From the NCBI RefSeq assembly GCF_002741055.1, contig NZ_CP016809.1, forward strand, positions 124,001-188,000: a stretch of DNA of 64,000 nucleotides, in the 5' to 3' direction. The DNA is from Paenibacillus ihbetae (lineage in GTDB: Bacteria; Bacillota; Bacilli; Paenibacillales; Paenibacillaceae). The notes beneath the pieces are model-generated. The model was not told the DNA's origin. It was given only the letters and a program-made list of their open reading frames with translations, and did not search any database. The position numbers and the translations under genes are program-made. Shown one piece after another: positions 8,572-18,321 of the stretch (positions are counted from its first letter, which is position 1; every line of letters starts with the position of its first letter).

Positions 8572-10293
8572 TTACGCCTCGTCAATCATTTGCCGCTCAA
8601 TGAGCTTCATCTCGTAAAAATATCCCTTTTGTTCCATCAGCTCCGTATACGTTCCCGCTTCGATAACCCTTCCTTGGTCCAGGACAACGATCCGGTCCAT
8701 ATCCTCCAAGCCGGTCAGCCGGTGGCAAATTAGCAGCAGGGTATCATCTGCGGCTTCCGTCAACAAATGCGAGAGAACGCGCTGCTCCGTCACGTAATCC
8801 AGGGCCGACGTCGGTTCGTCCAGAAGCCATAAACGTCCCTTGCGCAGCATCACTCTGGCCAGGGCCAGACGCTGCTTCTCCCCATCTGACAAATTCTCTC
8901 CTTTTTCATATACCGGGTCCTCAAGAGACTTATTCCGAAGCTGCGCTTTCTCCAATACTGCCGACAATTCTTCGTCTGTATATCGTTCCTCGTTCAGCAG
9001 CAGATTGTCCCGAATGGTGCCCCGGAAAAAATGGCTGTGCTGCAGCACCACATTCGAAGCCTGCCAGATGCTCGCTTCATTCAGTTCTCGAACGGATACA
9101 TCGTTCAAGCGGATCAGGCCGCTTGTTGGCACGCGCAGCTTGAGCAGCAATTCGATGAGGGTTGATTTCCCTGAGCCGCTCGGACCGACAATCGCGGTCT
9201 TAGATCCCGGCGGAATAGACAGGGTGATGTCTTTCAGCGCAGGACGCCATTCATCTTCATACTGAAACGAAACACCGCACAGCTCGACTGATACGGCTTT
9301 ATCGGTGGATAAAGCCGTGCTAGGCTGGGACTCGCTGCGATCAGCATCAAGAACCGTTTCCGCCAGCCTTTTGGCCGCATGCTCGCTATCCTGTTTATAG
9401 GCAGGCAGCACGGCCATAGGAGCCGCCTCTTCAAATACAGTCAGCGAAGCCATGACTAGCATAGCGAGAAATACGCCGGCAAGCGAACCGTTCACGATGA
9501 ATACCGCTCCAAGGATCAGCACTCCCCAGGAAATGAGATAGGCCACGAAAGCATGCAGCGATTGACCGAGCAGCAAGTGCCGCGCTGCCGCCTCCTGTTC
9601 GGCCGCCAATGCGGCGGAGGCATCCTGCAGCAGCTGCTCGCGCTTTTTCATTTGCCCGTATACTTTTAGATCGCGGTAACCGTACAGCATTTCGGCCATT
9701 TCCGTGGACAGCTCGGCCCTTTTCTCGCGTACGCGCCCCTGTCTTCTGCGCTGCCCCAGCAGCACGATTCCAGGTACCACAAAAGCCGTAATCAGCATGC
9801 CGAGCACGAACAAACAGGCAATCCAGATCGAAAAGACGGAGGTGAATATTACCGTAGCCAGAAACACCAGGACAACAATGACCGGAGGATAGGCGACGCG
9901 TAAAAAATAGTGCTGCAAGCTTTCTACATCCCCGACGATTCGTGCAAGCAGGTCTCCGCTGCGGTTTCTGCCCAAAATGCCGGGAGTTAAAGGAATCAGC
10001 TTGGCAAAAAATGAGGTGCGCAGTCGGCTGAGCAGCGAGAATGTCGCGCGGTGGGAATACAAGCGCTCGGCGTAGCGGCTTGCCGCCCGCAGCAATCCAA
10101 GGATCTTCACGAGAGAGGTCAGGACGATCAAGGTATAGAGCGGCGGGGCAAATACGGTCTGGGAGATCAAATATCCGCTTGCGGAAAAGAGGCTCACCCC
10201 CGCGATGCCGGCAATAAATCCGCCGACGATTGCGATGGCAATGTCCTTCCGCTCCTGAATCATGGCTTTGGTTAGAATCGCCAGCTCCTTCAT
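8572..10293 (-). CDS. cydC: CydC, thiol reductant ABC exporter subunit
   Basis: 573-residue half-transporter with an N-terminal six-helix ABC membrane domain (about 15-300) and a C-terminal ATPase. Walker A GPSGSGKST is at 370-378, signature LSDGEKQR at 468-475, and Walker B ends in LDEP near 494. CydDC exports cysteine and glutathione and is required to assemble the bd oxidase hemes. The signature's D in place of the usual second G is a minor change tolerated in this family. Its ATG overlaps the cydD stop by 4 bases. Order cydABDC in one direction is the usual Bacillus-type operon. Confidence 0.93.
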   Translation of the reverse strand: MKELAILTKAMIQERKDIAIAIVGGFIAGIAGVSLFSASGYLISQTVFAPPLYTLIVLTSLVKILGLLRAASRYAERLYSHRATFSLLSRLRTSFFAKLIPLTPGILGRNRSGDLLARIVGDVESLQHYFLRVAYPPVIVVLVFLATVIFTSVFSIWIACLFVLGMLITAFVVPGIVLLGQRRRQGRVREKRAELSTEMAEMLYGYRDLKVYGQMKKREQLLQDASAALAAEQEAAARHLLLGQSLHAFVAYLISWGVLILGAVFIVNGSLAGVFLAMLVMASLTVFEEAAPMAVLPAYKQDSEHAAKRLAETVLDADRSESQPSTALSTDKAVSVELCGVSFQYEDEWRPALKDITLSIPPGSKTAIVGPSGSGKSTLIELLLKLRVPTSGLIRLNDVSVRELNEASIWQASNVVLQHSHFFRGTIRDNLLLNEERYTDEELSAVLEKAQLRNKSLEDPVYEKGENLSDGEKQRLALARVMLRKGRLWLLDEPTSALDYVTEQRVLSHLLTEAADDTLLLICHRLTGLEDMDRIVVLDQGRVIEAGTYTELMEQKGYFYEMKLIERQMIDEA

Positions 10294-12110
10294 GCATATC
10301 CCCCTTTCCGCTGCGCATTGACCATTTCAACATACTTGGGCAATCGCGCAAGCAGCTCCTCATGGCTCCCGCTGTCCAGAAGCACTCCGTCGTCCATATA
10401 CAATATCCGGTCAGCATGCCGGATCGTGTACAATCGGTGGGCTACGGTAATCATGGTTGCGCTGCTTGCCAGCTCGGCAATGGACCGCTGCAGCACGCGT
10501 TCGGTGTGCAAATCCAGTCCCACCGTAGGCTCGTCGAACAAAATAACCGCGGGCCGCTTTAAAAAAGCGCGCGCCAGCGCCAGCCTTTGCTTCTCGCCGC
10601 CTGATAATCCCCGGCCTCCTTCGCCGACGGGGGTGTCATAGCCCAACTCCAGTTCGTCTGCAACTGCCGCAAGCCCGGCGGCTTGAGCCGCTTCCACGAC
10701 TTCGCCCCGTGAAACTTCCCAGCCTGCGCCGATTGCAATGTTCTCGGCAAACGTACCGGCAAAAATATAGGGATGCTGCGTAATATAGCTAACGTGATCA
10801 AACCAGGCTGCTTCGTCGATTTGCGCACGCGGGCGTCCGTTGATCAGCACTTCCCCCGACGTCGGCTTCAGCAGCCCGGCAAGAAGATGCAGCAAGGTGG
10901 TCTTGCCGGACCCGCTTCTACCTACAATGGCGATCTGCTCTCCGGCCCCGAACGAAATGGAGCCCACTGCAAGCTTGAACGAATCCGGTGCATATCGAAA
11001 TCGGACATCTCTCAGCTCGATGGATGGCGGCGTCCGAATCGTCCTCCAGTCGGCAGATCCTGGACGATCAGCAGAATCCGTCTGCTCCGACTGCTGCATT
11101 TTGTCCGTATTTCCGCGGCCAGCTTGCCCATAAGTTAAAGCTACAGCTTCGCTTGAATCCGCAAGCAGCTCCTCTACTTTGCGGATGGCCCCCATGCTTG
11201 TACGCCCGCCGTGAAAAGCCGTTCCGGTGTTTTTTAACAGGCTGTAAAACTCAGGCACCAACAGCAGGATCAAGAACGCCTTGTGAAAGGACAGCGATTT
11301 GAAAACAAGCAGCTGCAGGGCCAGCTCAAGCGCGACAATGCCTATGCTCAGCATGACGATGGACTCCAGCATGAAGGTGTTGGTAAACGCAATCCGCAGA
11401 ATCCCCATCGTGGCATCGCGATAGCCTAAGCTGCTGCGTTCAATTTCCTGCTGCTGGCGACGGGCCCGTCCGAACAGCTTGAGCGAGACCAGCCCTTGAA
11501 GCGAGTCTAGAAACGTGCCGGATAATTCGGCCAGCTGCGCGTATTTCTCCTCCGATTTATTCTTCGTCTGCAGCCCTACCAGAATCATAAATATCGGAAT
11601 GAATGGCGCCGTCACAAGCATAATCCAGCCGGAATTCATATGCTGGGTAAAAACCATGATTAAGATGAGAACAGGGATGATGGCTGCTTCCATCATTCGC
11701 GGCATATACTGGCTGAAATAACCGTCCGCCTCGTCCACGGCATCCAGCGCCACGCTCACCTTTCCGCCCGTTTGCCCACGAAGGGACATCTGCATCGAAG
11801 CATTGGACAGCTTGCGAAGCACTTCCGCTCGCATGCTCGTTTTGGCGCTGGAAGCCATTTGCAAGCCGATGCGCCCGTTTCCATACGCTAGCAGTGTCCG
11901 TGCTGCCATCACGCCAAGCAATGCGCTAAGAATACCCGAAACCGACGCCAAGGACGACCTCTGAACAAAAATCCTCTCGACTGCTTCGGCGAGCAGCACC
12001 GCCTGGCCTGTGATGGCTGCACCGAGCGCAAGCGACGTGAACCCTATGAGGATAAGACGTTTCCTCTGCGCTGACATTTGTTCAGACAACAGACTGCTTT
12101 TTCTTTTCAA
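10290..12110 (-). CDS. cydD: CydD, thiol reductant ABC exporter subunit
   Basis: 606-residue half-transporter. Six membrane helices occupy about residues 20-300. A charged, low-complexity linker (about 320-360, rich in D, Q, S, T) precedes the ATPase, with Walker A GRSGSGKTT at 397-405 and signature LSGGEKQR at 502-509; Walker B reads VILFDEP. It forms a heterodimer with CydC. It is separated from cydB by 66 bases and overlaps cydC as ATGA. The family and operon order leave little doubt. Confidence 0.93.
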   Translation of the reverse strand: MKRKSSLLSEQMSAQRKRLILIGFTSLALGAAITGQAVLLAEAVERIFVQRSSLASVSGILSALLGVMAARTLLAYGNGRIGLQMASSAKTSMRAEVLRKLSNASMQMSLRGQTGGKVSVALDAVDEADGYFSQYMPRMMEAAIIPVLILIMVFTQHMNSGWIMLVTAPFIPIFMILVGLQTKNKSEEKYAQLAELSGTFLDSLQGLVSLKLFGRARRQQQEIERSSLGYRDATMGILRIAFTNTFMLESIVMLSIGIVALELALQLLVFKSLSFHKAFLILLLVPEFYSLLKNTGTAFHGGRTSMGAIRKVEELLADSSEAVALTYGQAGRGNTDKMQQSEQTDSADRPGSADWRTIRTPPSIELRDVRFRYAPDSFKLAVGSISFGAGEQIAIVGRSGSGKTTLLHLLAGLLKPTSGEVLINGRPRAQIDEAAWFDHVSYITQHPYIFAGTFAENIAIGAGWEVSRGEVVEAAQAAGLAAVADELELGYDTPVGEGGRGLSGGEKQRLALARAFLKRPAVILFDEPTVGLDLHTERVLQRSIAELASSATMITVAHRLYTIRHADRILYMDDGVLLDSGSHEELLARLPKYVEMVNAQRKGGYA

Positions 12111-12176
12111 GAACGTCCACCTCCTTCATACGCACTCCTTCCAAGACAATGATTAGAAGCGGGACAAGCGCCCATC

Positions 12177-13193
12177 TTATTTTTTCCCTTTAACATAATC
12201 CGCATCAAACAGAAAGAGCCGGAAGACCAGAATCAGGGACGGGATCAGCAGGCAGAGTCCCCCGATAAAGGCCGCGACAAGCGCAGCTCCCATCGACTCA
12301 TGCGTAGCTCCGCTCTGAATGGTAATGTATGGATCCAATATATAAGGATATTGCCCGATGCCGTATGCGAAGAACGCGCAGAAAAATTGCAGCATGACGC
12401 AAATGAACGCCAGACCATAGCGGCGTCCGTTGTACAGCAGCCACAGGGCGATCATGAAAAAACCAACGGAAAGCGCGAGCAGCCACCATAAATCCATCAT
12501 GTTCTGAAAATGCCGCTCATTATGCTGGCTGAGATATATGAATGCCGTAAACGCGGCTATTATCGTTGGCGTGCTCCAAAACATGGCATAGGTCCGCATC
12601 AGCTTTAGGGCTGGCTGATCACCTGCCCGGGAGGCGTAAAAGGCCAGGAACGTACCACTGATAAACAGCACCGATACGATGGCCAACGCCACAATGCTCC
12701 ATGACAGCGGGCTTGTCATCAGCGCCCAATAATCCAGCGTAACCGCGCCTGCTGCCTCCGAGATAAAACCGCCTTCGGAAAGCGTCAGCGCCACCGACAA
12801 GGAAGCCGGTATTAACAAGCCTGTAGCCCCATACAAAAACAGATAGACGATGTTTTCTTTGGAGCCGTAATTCTCGAACGCGTAAAAGGAGCCGCGAACG
12901 GCCAGCAAAATTACGGCAATGCTCCCGGGCACAAGCAGCGAAGAGCCATAATAATAGGCCGTATCGGGAAAGAAACCGACGATGCCGACAAAGAAAAAGA
13001 CAAAAAACACATTGGTAATCTCCCAGACCGGGGATAGATAGCGGGAGATCAATCGATTGATCAGATGATCCTGTTTGGTCAGACGGGCGTAGAAGGCAAA
13101 AAAGCCCGCGCCGTAATCAATGGAAGCTACAATTAAGTAGCCGTACAAAAACAGCCAAAGCACGGAGATCCCTATCAACTCGTAACTGATCAT
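12177..13193 (-). CDS. cydB: CydB, cytochrome bd oxidase subunit II
   Basis: 338-residue polytopic protein with about eight to nine membrane helices, matching Bacillus CydB length. The amino end (ISVLWLFLYGYLIVASIDYG) is the conserved first helix of the CydB family, including the family's acidic residue on helix 1. It stabilizes the CydA heme groups in the terminal quinol oxidase. It overlaps the cydA stop by 4 bases. Confidence 0.94.
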   Translation of the reverse strand: MISYELIGISVLWLFLYGYLIVASIDYGAGFFAFYARLTKQDHLINRLISRYLSPVWEITNVFFVFFFVGIVGFFPDTAYYYGSSLLVPGSIAVILLAVRGSFYAFENYGSKENIVYLFLYGATGLLIPASLSVALTLSEGGFISEAAGAVTLDYWALMTSPLSWSIVALAIVSVLFISGTFLAFYASRAGDQPALKLMRTYAMFWSTPTIIAAFTAFIYLSQHNERHFQNMMDLWWLLALSVGFFMIALWLLYNGRRYGLAFICVMLQFFCAFFAYGIGQYPYILDPYITIQSGATHESMGAALVAAFIGGLCLLIPSLILVFRLFLFDADYVKGKK

Positions 13194-14554
13194 ACCGGCT
13201 CACCCTTTTCCATGGATTGAATAAGCTTCTCTTGCCTTAACGTTTCGAGTTCGGCCTCTGCCGGTTTGTTACGGAACAAGCGTCTCAAGACCAAGACACT
13301 CATCGTTCCGAGTACGATATACAGCAGCAGGAACAGGAAAAAGAGCATCCTTACATTCGGTGATGTCGTAGCGGCCTCCTCTACGCGCATATATCCGCGA
13401 ATAATCCACGGCTGCCGCCCCAGCTCCGCATAGAACCAGCCTAGCTCAACGCCCAGAAACGAAAGCGGCAAACTCGTGACGATAACCCGAAGCAGCCACT
13501 TGTTGAAGGCATTGCGTTTTTTCCAGAGCAAGAATAAGAAAAACAAAATCGCGACGGCCAGCATTACAAAACCGATCATGGCCATGAAATCAAACAAATA
13601 GTGCACGAGCAGCGGCGGCCGTTCACTTGGGGGAAACTCCTCCAGCCCCTTCACTTCGGCATCAAAGTCTCCGAAGGCGAGGAAGCTGAGCGCTTTCGGA
13701 ATGTGGAGCGCACCCACGATCTTCTGCTCCGCATTCAGCCAGCCCAATAAAATCAAATCCGCACCGTGCTCCGTTTCAAAATGCCATTCCGCGGCGGCCA
13801 GCTTCTCCGGTTGATGCTCCGCCAGGAATTTGGCGGACAGATCCCCGGCTAAGGTGGTCAGCACGCTGAACACCAGAACAACCGCCATCATGAGCTTCAG
13901 AGCTTTTTTGTAATAGGCCGAAGCCCCTTTCTTCAGAATAATGTAGGCTGCAATTCCCGCCAGGAGTGCGGCTCCTGTCAAATAGGCCGAGGTTAGGACG
14001 TGGAACACTTTTGAAGGAGTGGCTGTATTCAGCATCGCTTGCACGGGATCGACGGCCGTAAAGTGGCCAGCCTCCATGACAAAGCCTTCGGGCTGATTCA
14101 TGAATCCATTCACCGACGTGATAAAAAATGCGGACATGCCGGCCCCCGCTACGATCGGAATCGTCAGCAGCCAATGGATATACGGATTGCGAAACCGGTC
14201 CCACGTGTACATATAGATCCCGAGGAAGATGGCCTCAAAAAAGAATGCAAAAACCTCCATAAACAAAGGAAGCGCGATAACATTCCCTGCCAGACGCATA
14301 AAGTTCGGCCACACGAGCGCAAGCTGCAATGCAATCGCCGTTCCGGTCACCACGCCCACTGCCACGGAAATGACAAAGCCCCGCGTCCACCTTTTGGCCA
14401 TGAGCAGGTAATGCGGATCCTTCTTGCGAATTCCAACGAATTCGGCAATGGCGATCATGAGCGGCACCCCGACGCCAACCGTTGCGAAGATCGCATGAAA
14501 CGCAAGCGTCAGCCCGGTTAGCCATTTGCTCCAAAGCACGGTATCTATAACCAA
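13190..14554 (-). CDS. cydA: CydA, cytochrome bd oxidase subunit I
   Basis: 454 residues, near the length of Bacillus CydA, with a short Q-loop. Heme ligand H20 lies in LAFHAIFATVG. The GRQPW signature is at 379-383, and helix segments around FMEVFAFFFEAIFLG carry the conserved glutamates. It oxidizes quinol and reduces oxygen in the membrane. The start is a TTG at 14554 because AAAGGAGG ends 9 bases upstream; an ATG ten codons earlier lies before that SD and cannot be served by it. First gene of cydABDC. Confidence 0.94.
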   Translation of the reverse strand: MVIDTVLWSKWLTGLTLAFHAIFATVGVGVPLMIAIAEFVGIRKKDPHYLLMAKRWTRGFVISVAVGVVTGTAIALQLALVWPNFMRLAGNVIALPLFMEVFAFFFEAIFLGIYMYTWDRFRNPYIHWLLTIPIVAGAGMSAFFITSVNGFMNQPEGFVMEAGHFTAVDPVQAMLNTATPSKVFHVLTSAYLTGAALLAGIAAYIILKKGASAYYKKALKLMMAVVLVFSVLTTLAGDLSAKFLAEHQPEKLAAAEWHFETEHGADLILLGWLNAEQKIVGALHIPKALSFLAFGDFDAEVKGLEEFPPSERPPLLVHYLFDFMAMIGFVMLAVAILFFLFLLWKKRNAFNKWLLRVIVTSLPLSFLGVELGWFYAELGRQPWIIRGYMRVEEAATTSPNVRMLFFLFLLLYIVLGTMSVLVLRRLFRNKPAEAELETLRQEKLIQSMEKGEPV

Positions 14555-14636
14555 AATAAACTGCCTCCTTTCAAAACCCTGCACTTTCGTTGATCGGGAT
14601 AGACCCTAACCAATACCTACCCGATATTTAAACGAT

Positions 14637-14642
14637 ATTATA
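14637..14642 (-). promoter_or_regulatory. candidate -10 box for the cyd operon
   Basis: On the minus strand a perfect TATAAT lies about 85 bases upstream of the cydA TTG. No good -35 is seen 16-18 bases away, which would fit an activator-dependent promoter. An imperfect inverted repeat of about 30 bases (around 14660-14690) lies just upstream and could be an operator. No clear Rex or Fnr consensus was found. Confidence 0.4.
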
Positions 14643-14722
14643 ACGAAGCAATCTCTCAAATGAATCACGAAAGCGTCTCGTTCATGAAAGCATCGAATCT
14701 TTTCGACAACTCGGTGAACAAC

Positions 14723-14768
14723 AAAAAAACCACTCCATCGAGCCATTGATGCTTTAGCCGATGTGTGG
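14723..14768 (-). terminator. terminator downstream of the CPBP protease gene
   Basis: On the minus strand a bulged stem (about CCACACATCG pairing with CGATGGAGTGG) is followed by seven T. It lies about 220 bases beyond the CPBP stop and upstream of the cydA promoter region. The remainder of 14555-14985 holds only the promoter candidate described separately. Confidence 0.6.
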
Positions 14769-14985
14769 TATTTGCGCCTTGCAGTTCCCAGCGGAAAGTT
14801 TATGGCTAATTATGTAACGATGCTTGCCGTTCGATACGTCGTATTGATGGCACTGCTCCCACGGTTGCCATTTCACCAGGATTAATTTTTATATCCGCTA
14901 TGCTAATCGTTCAGATAAGTTTAATATTGTGAGTGCTGTCCCCCTTGTTATAACCGGTATCTTGTCAATGCCCCTAAACGCCGCG

Positions 14986-15735
14986 CTATATTAGTCCGGA
15001 GGATAAAGTGAATATAGCGAGCCCGTGTGTCAATGTCGATGGAAGGATACCGTATTTCATGCGGACATAAGCACAGACGATCCCTTCGTACAACGTAAAT
15101 ATTAAAATCGGTGCCCCAATATCCGTTACTGTCAGCGCCAAAAAGATGTGGCCGGATGCAAAGAGAATTGCTGAAATGAGGGCTGCCTTCAGGGGGCCGC
15201 TAATTCGTTCGAAATACCCCTGTAAATAACCCCGAAACAGCACCTCTTCCATGAAGTTGCCGGCCAATGCCATAAAGAGTAACGGAAGCAAAACATAAGC
15301 AGGAACTGCCCCTCCCCGCGCTTCCATATCGATGAAGGAATAGATCAAAGCACAAGGCACGACGACAACCAGAGCACCCAGCAAACCGGCAATAGCAGAA
15401 GCCGTCCTGCCTTTGCCGCACCAGAACAGGAGATTTAATAAACGCTTGTTCGCTAAAACGATCCCGAAAGTAAGAATGAGCGACATCACGCCAAGCGTAA
15501 CGAGCAACCATCCGTCGTCAGGGAATCGGAGCCATACGGTTTGCCCTGCAGCCCCCAGTTTCCAAAAGCCGAGAGGAGTCATGGCATCTCGGATTAAAAT
15601 GAATCCCAACACGAGAATGAAAAGCCGTGCCTCTACTGTCTGCTTTGGCAGCAACAAATACGCCAGGATTAACAACAGGAGCCCCGGCATGATTCGAAAT
15701 GAATAGTCCAAGAATGGTTCCAACAAGCTGGACAA
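14986..15735 (-). CDS. CPBP-family intramembrane metalloprotease
   Basis: 249 residues with seven to eight membrane helices. The CPBP/Abi motifs are present in order: E163-E164-x-x-x-R168 in MEEVLFRGYLQG, the FxxxH-type motif with H196 in FASGHIF, and H237 in LTHGLAIF. Members are membrane glutamic-type proteases, some giving bacteriocin immunity or prenyl-protein processing; the substrate here is unknown. It is monocistronic, with its own terminator at 14723-14768 and no related neighbours. Confidence 0.85.
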   Translation of the reverse strand: MSSLLEPFLDYSFRIMPGLLLLILAYLLLPKQTVEARLFILVLGFILIRDAMTPLGFWKLGAAGQTVWLRFPDDGWLLVTLGVMSLILTFGIVLANKRLLNLLFWCGKGRTASAIAGLLGALVVVVPCALIYSFIDMEARGGAVPAYVLLPLLFMALAGNFMEEVLFRGYLQGYFERISGPLKAALISAILFASGHIFLALTVTDIGAPILIFTLYEGIVCAYVRMKYGILPSTLTHGLAIFTLSSGLI

Positions 15736-16119
15736 CTTCCTTTCTGTATGATTTTTTATGAAACGAGTGTCTCAATCAGGATTAGGATTCAATCCAATAT
15801 GAATTGCGCTGCTCCCCCCTTACCGATGCCGGGCTCTCACCTATTCGCAACCGTTCCCATCATACAATGTAAAAAACTGGTGGGTCTAGAGAAACAGTTT
15901 TGTGATGAACTCTAAAAATAGAGTGGTGGAAAAGATGGTGCAGCCTTAGAAATTACATAGCTTTGCCGAACAATTTTGCAGGGGTGCACAAAATGCATAG
16001 CCTCCACTGATCATCACCTGTTCCAGCTTGTTTATCGACTTGGCGGAGGATTCGGTCACCGGCCTGGATCTTTGCCCTTCATTCATCAAGGAATGTAACG
16101 AATCCGAATGATAAGCACA

Positions 16120-16147
16120 CAAAAACGCATTGTCTAGACAATGCGTT
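16120..16147 (-). terminator. terminator with perfect 24-bp palindrome
   Basis: Bases 16124-16147 form a perfect 24-bp palindrome centred on CTAG. Read on the minus strand it gives a 10-bp stem with a CTAG loop, followed by TTTTTGTGTG. It lies 190 bases past the first imine-reductase-like gene. An operator is an alternative reading. The rest of 15736-16336 (601 bases) contains short open frames on both strands but none with an SD or a recognizable product. Confidence 0.55.
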
Positions 16148-16336
16148 ATTAAACCATTTTCAATTGAGAAGTTGTGCACGTTCTGATTGCACCAGTCAAT
16201 CGTTCAACACTGTAATGCCGTGCTGACGCATACGAGCCTGTTGGGCAATCATGCCGATCTTCTTAATCCTTCCATCCGCAGCACAAAAAGTATTCGACCA
16301 CGAGGCAAGCAAACCGAACTGATTATCCTAGTGTTT

Positions 16337-17254
16337 TTAGAACATGTCAATCAGGCTCGAGAAGCTATCGCCGGCACGTCCTCTGGCAACACCGCGCTTG
16401 AGGACATCCAGGACAGCGGCCGGCAAAGAAGTATCGATACCTGCTTCGTTTGACGTTTGAACGACGTGTTCGACGCTCGCCAGTCCCATTGAAAGATTTT
16501 CCACATCGCCGGTATGTGTGCCGTCGTCAATCCTCGGGGCATAGAACTCCAACAACTGCGGCATAGTGGATAGGATATCCGAGACATAGGGCAGGAGCTG
16601 TTCAGCCGTTATTCCGTTAGCTCTTGCCACTGCAACTGCATGCAGGTAGCTGACCATAGCGGTCCAGAAGACATCGATTTGTAATTGGTAGTACAACATG
16701 GCAAGCCCTGGATCCTCGCCCTTATAGCGTGCACTGGTCAGCGCCTCCAGGATATTTTGGTAATCGTCGAAGGTTTTCCTAGGGCCGCTATATAGAGTGA
16801 CGGATTCTTTTTTACCGATGCCCGGAGGCGAGGCCAATACTCCGCCGGTGAGCTGTACGGCGTTGCGTTCGCCTAACCATTCTGACGCTTCTCGGACTTT
16901 TTCAGGGGTATCCGAGCTCAGGTTTACGATAACTTTTCCGGTTAATTGCTCCGAGATCGGTTCGAAAATAGCGTACATCGCACGGTAATCCGTTAAGCTG
17001 AGAATGATCAAATCGTTGGACGTAATTGCTTCGCTGACCGTGGATGCCTTCATCGCACCTTTAGCCATCAAATCATCGGCTTTGCTTAAAGTCCGATTCC
17101 ACACAGTCACCCCATAGCCCTTATCCAAGAAAGCACTGACGATCGCTTTCCCCATAGGCCCTAGACCGATAACCGTAACCGATAAATGACTCCCCACTTT
17201 TTCAGTTCCCTGACTGACAGTCTTGTTTATGTTTTCAATATGATCACTTTTCAT
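16337..17254 (-). CDS. imine reductase-like NADPH-dependent oxidoreductase (copy A)
   Basis: 305 residues of the beta-hydroxyacid dehydrogenase fold. The Rossmann motif GLGPMG is at 30-35, followed by WNRTLSKAD for NADPH 2'-phosphate binding (R of NRT). The all-alpha C-terminal half contains YYQLQIDVFWTAMVSYLHA at the catalytic region. These features match imine reductases/reductive aminases rather than 3-hydroxyisobutyrate dehydrogenase, which has a conserved catalytic lysine in its C domain. A basic 20-residue extension precedes the Rossmann fold. AAAGGAG lies 7-8 bases before the ATG. It is the second of two tandem paralogues 74 bases apart. Confidence 0.83.
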   Translation of the reverse strand: MKSDHIENINKTVSQGTEKVGSHLSVTVIGLGPMGKAIVSAFLDKGYGVTVWNRTLSKADDLMAKGAMKASTVSEAITSNDLIILSLTDYRAMYAIFEPISEQLTGKVIVNLSSDTPEKVREASEWLGERNAVQLTGGVLASPPGIGKKESVTLYSGPRKTFDDYQNILEALTSARYKGEDPGLAMLYYQLQIDVFWTAMVSYLHAVAVARANGITAEQLLPYVSDILSTMPQLLEFYAPRIDDGTHTGDVENLSMGLASVEHVVQTSNEAGIDTSLPAAVLDVLKRGVARGRAGDSFSSLIDMF

Positions 17255-17328
17255 TGGAATAACTCCTTTAATGGGATTGTCACTAAACAGAACGGGACTA
17301 AAAATTAACGAGTAACCAATGTATTGTG

Positions 17329-18234
17329 TTATTGCTTAGGTGTTTTAAATAGCTCGGTAACGGCCGAGAAGTCGTCATCGGGGAACCCGGCAGCGACACG
17401 TCGATCCATTAGGGATTGGATGGGATCGAGCAGCTCGGTGCTAATCCCTTGGTCCTTGCTGGCCTGCCGGATATTTCTGAAACCAACCTGCTGCATGGCA
17501 AGTTTGGCCGACACGCCAACCGTAAATTCTTTCGTGTCAAACTGGCGGGCTAGATTAGGTATGATGCCGGTAATTGCAGTGAGGTAGGGAATCAAGAGTT
17601 CTGACGAGAAATCCTGTGCCTTGATCCTTTCTGTGGCAACTACCGAGATAGCGTGCATGGCACCGGCGAGCATCCCATACATCGCTCCATTCATCGCTAG
17701 ATCCAGCAAGGATGCTAAACCGGCATCTTCGCCTAAGTAGGTGGACGCGCCCATGACATCCAACAATTCCTTATTGGAATTGAAGGATTCCTTGTTTCCT
17801 CCACTGTAGAGAATGAAAGCAGCCTCGGTTCCGATGATTTGCGGAACGGCCATGATACCGGCATCCATATAATCGTAACCTAGATCCTTAGCCCACTGGG
17901 CGGTATCACGTGCCTGCTTTGGAGTTCCGTTCGTTAGGTTGAACAGCACACGACCCTTAAGTGCATCACCGAGCGGATCAAGGATTTCATGTACGGCATC
18001 GTAATCCAGAACGCACAGGATCACGACTGGACTAGCCTGTATGGCTTCATAAGGTGTGGCAGCAAGCACAGCTCCTTGCTTCACCAAAGCTTCTGCTTTC
18101 GCTGCCGTCCGGTTCCAAACCGTCGTAGGATAACCGTTTTGCAAAAATACATTTGCTAATGCCTGCCCCATCTCGCCAAGACCGATGATGGTCACTGGAG
18201 AGAGGGCATTTCTCTTGCTTTGATCGGTATTCAT
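17329..18234 (-). CDS. imine reductase-like NADPH-dependent oxidoreductase (copy B)
   Basis: 301 residues, paralogous to the next gene. Rossmann motif GLGEMG at 18-23, then VWNRTAAKAEALV. The catalytic-helix region reads LLDLAMNGAMYGMLAGAMHA and differs clearly from copy A, so the two probably prefer different substrates or stereochemistry. The natural substrates of such enzymes are mostly unknown. It is the first gene after the MerR-type palindrome at 18322-18345, which probably controls both copies. Confidence 0.85.
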   Translation of the reverse strand: MNTDQSKRNALSPVTIIGLGEMGQALANVFLQNGYPTTVWNRTAAKAEALVKQGAVLAATPYEAIQASPVVILCVLDYDAVHEILDPLGDALKGRVLFNLTNGTPKQARDTAQWAKDLGYDYMDAGIMAVPQIIGTEAAFILYSGGNKESFNSNKELLDVMGASTYLGEDAGLASLLDLAMNGAMYGMLAGAMHAISVVATERIKAQDFSSELLIPYLTAITGIIPNLARQFDTKEFTVGVSAKLAMQQVGFRNIRQASKDQGISTELLDPIQSLMDRRVAAGFPDDDFSAVTELFKTPKQ

Positions 18235-18321
18235 CTTATTAGATTTCCCCTTTCCCTTGTCGAAAGAAATATCGAACCATATAGAACCGCTACCTGTTGG
18301 CCGCGTTCGACCTTTATTCTA

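Noticed and set aside
14900..14945. TTGTGAG string as a Rex or Fnr half-site near cydA
   Set aside because: Only one half-site; the second arm is missing.
15946..16179. A 77-codon minus-strand frame in the gap after the CPBP gene
   Set aside because: It runs through the palindromic terminator, lacks an SD and resembles nothing.
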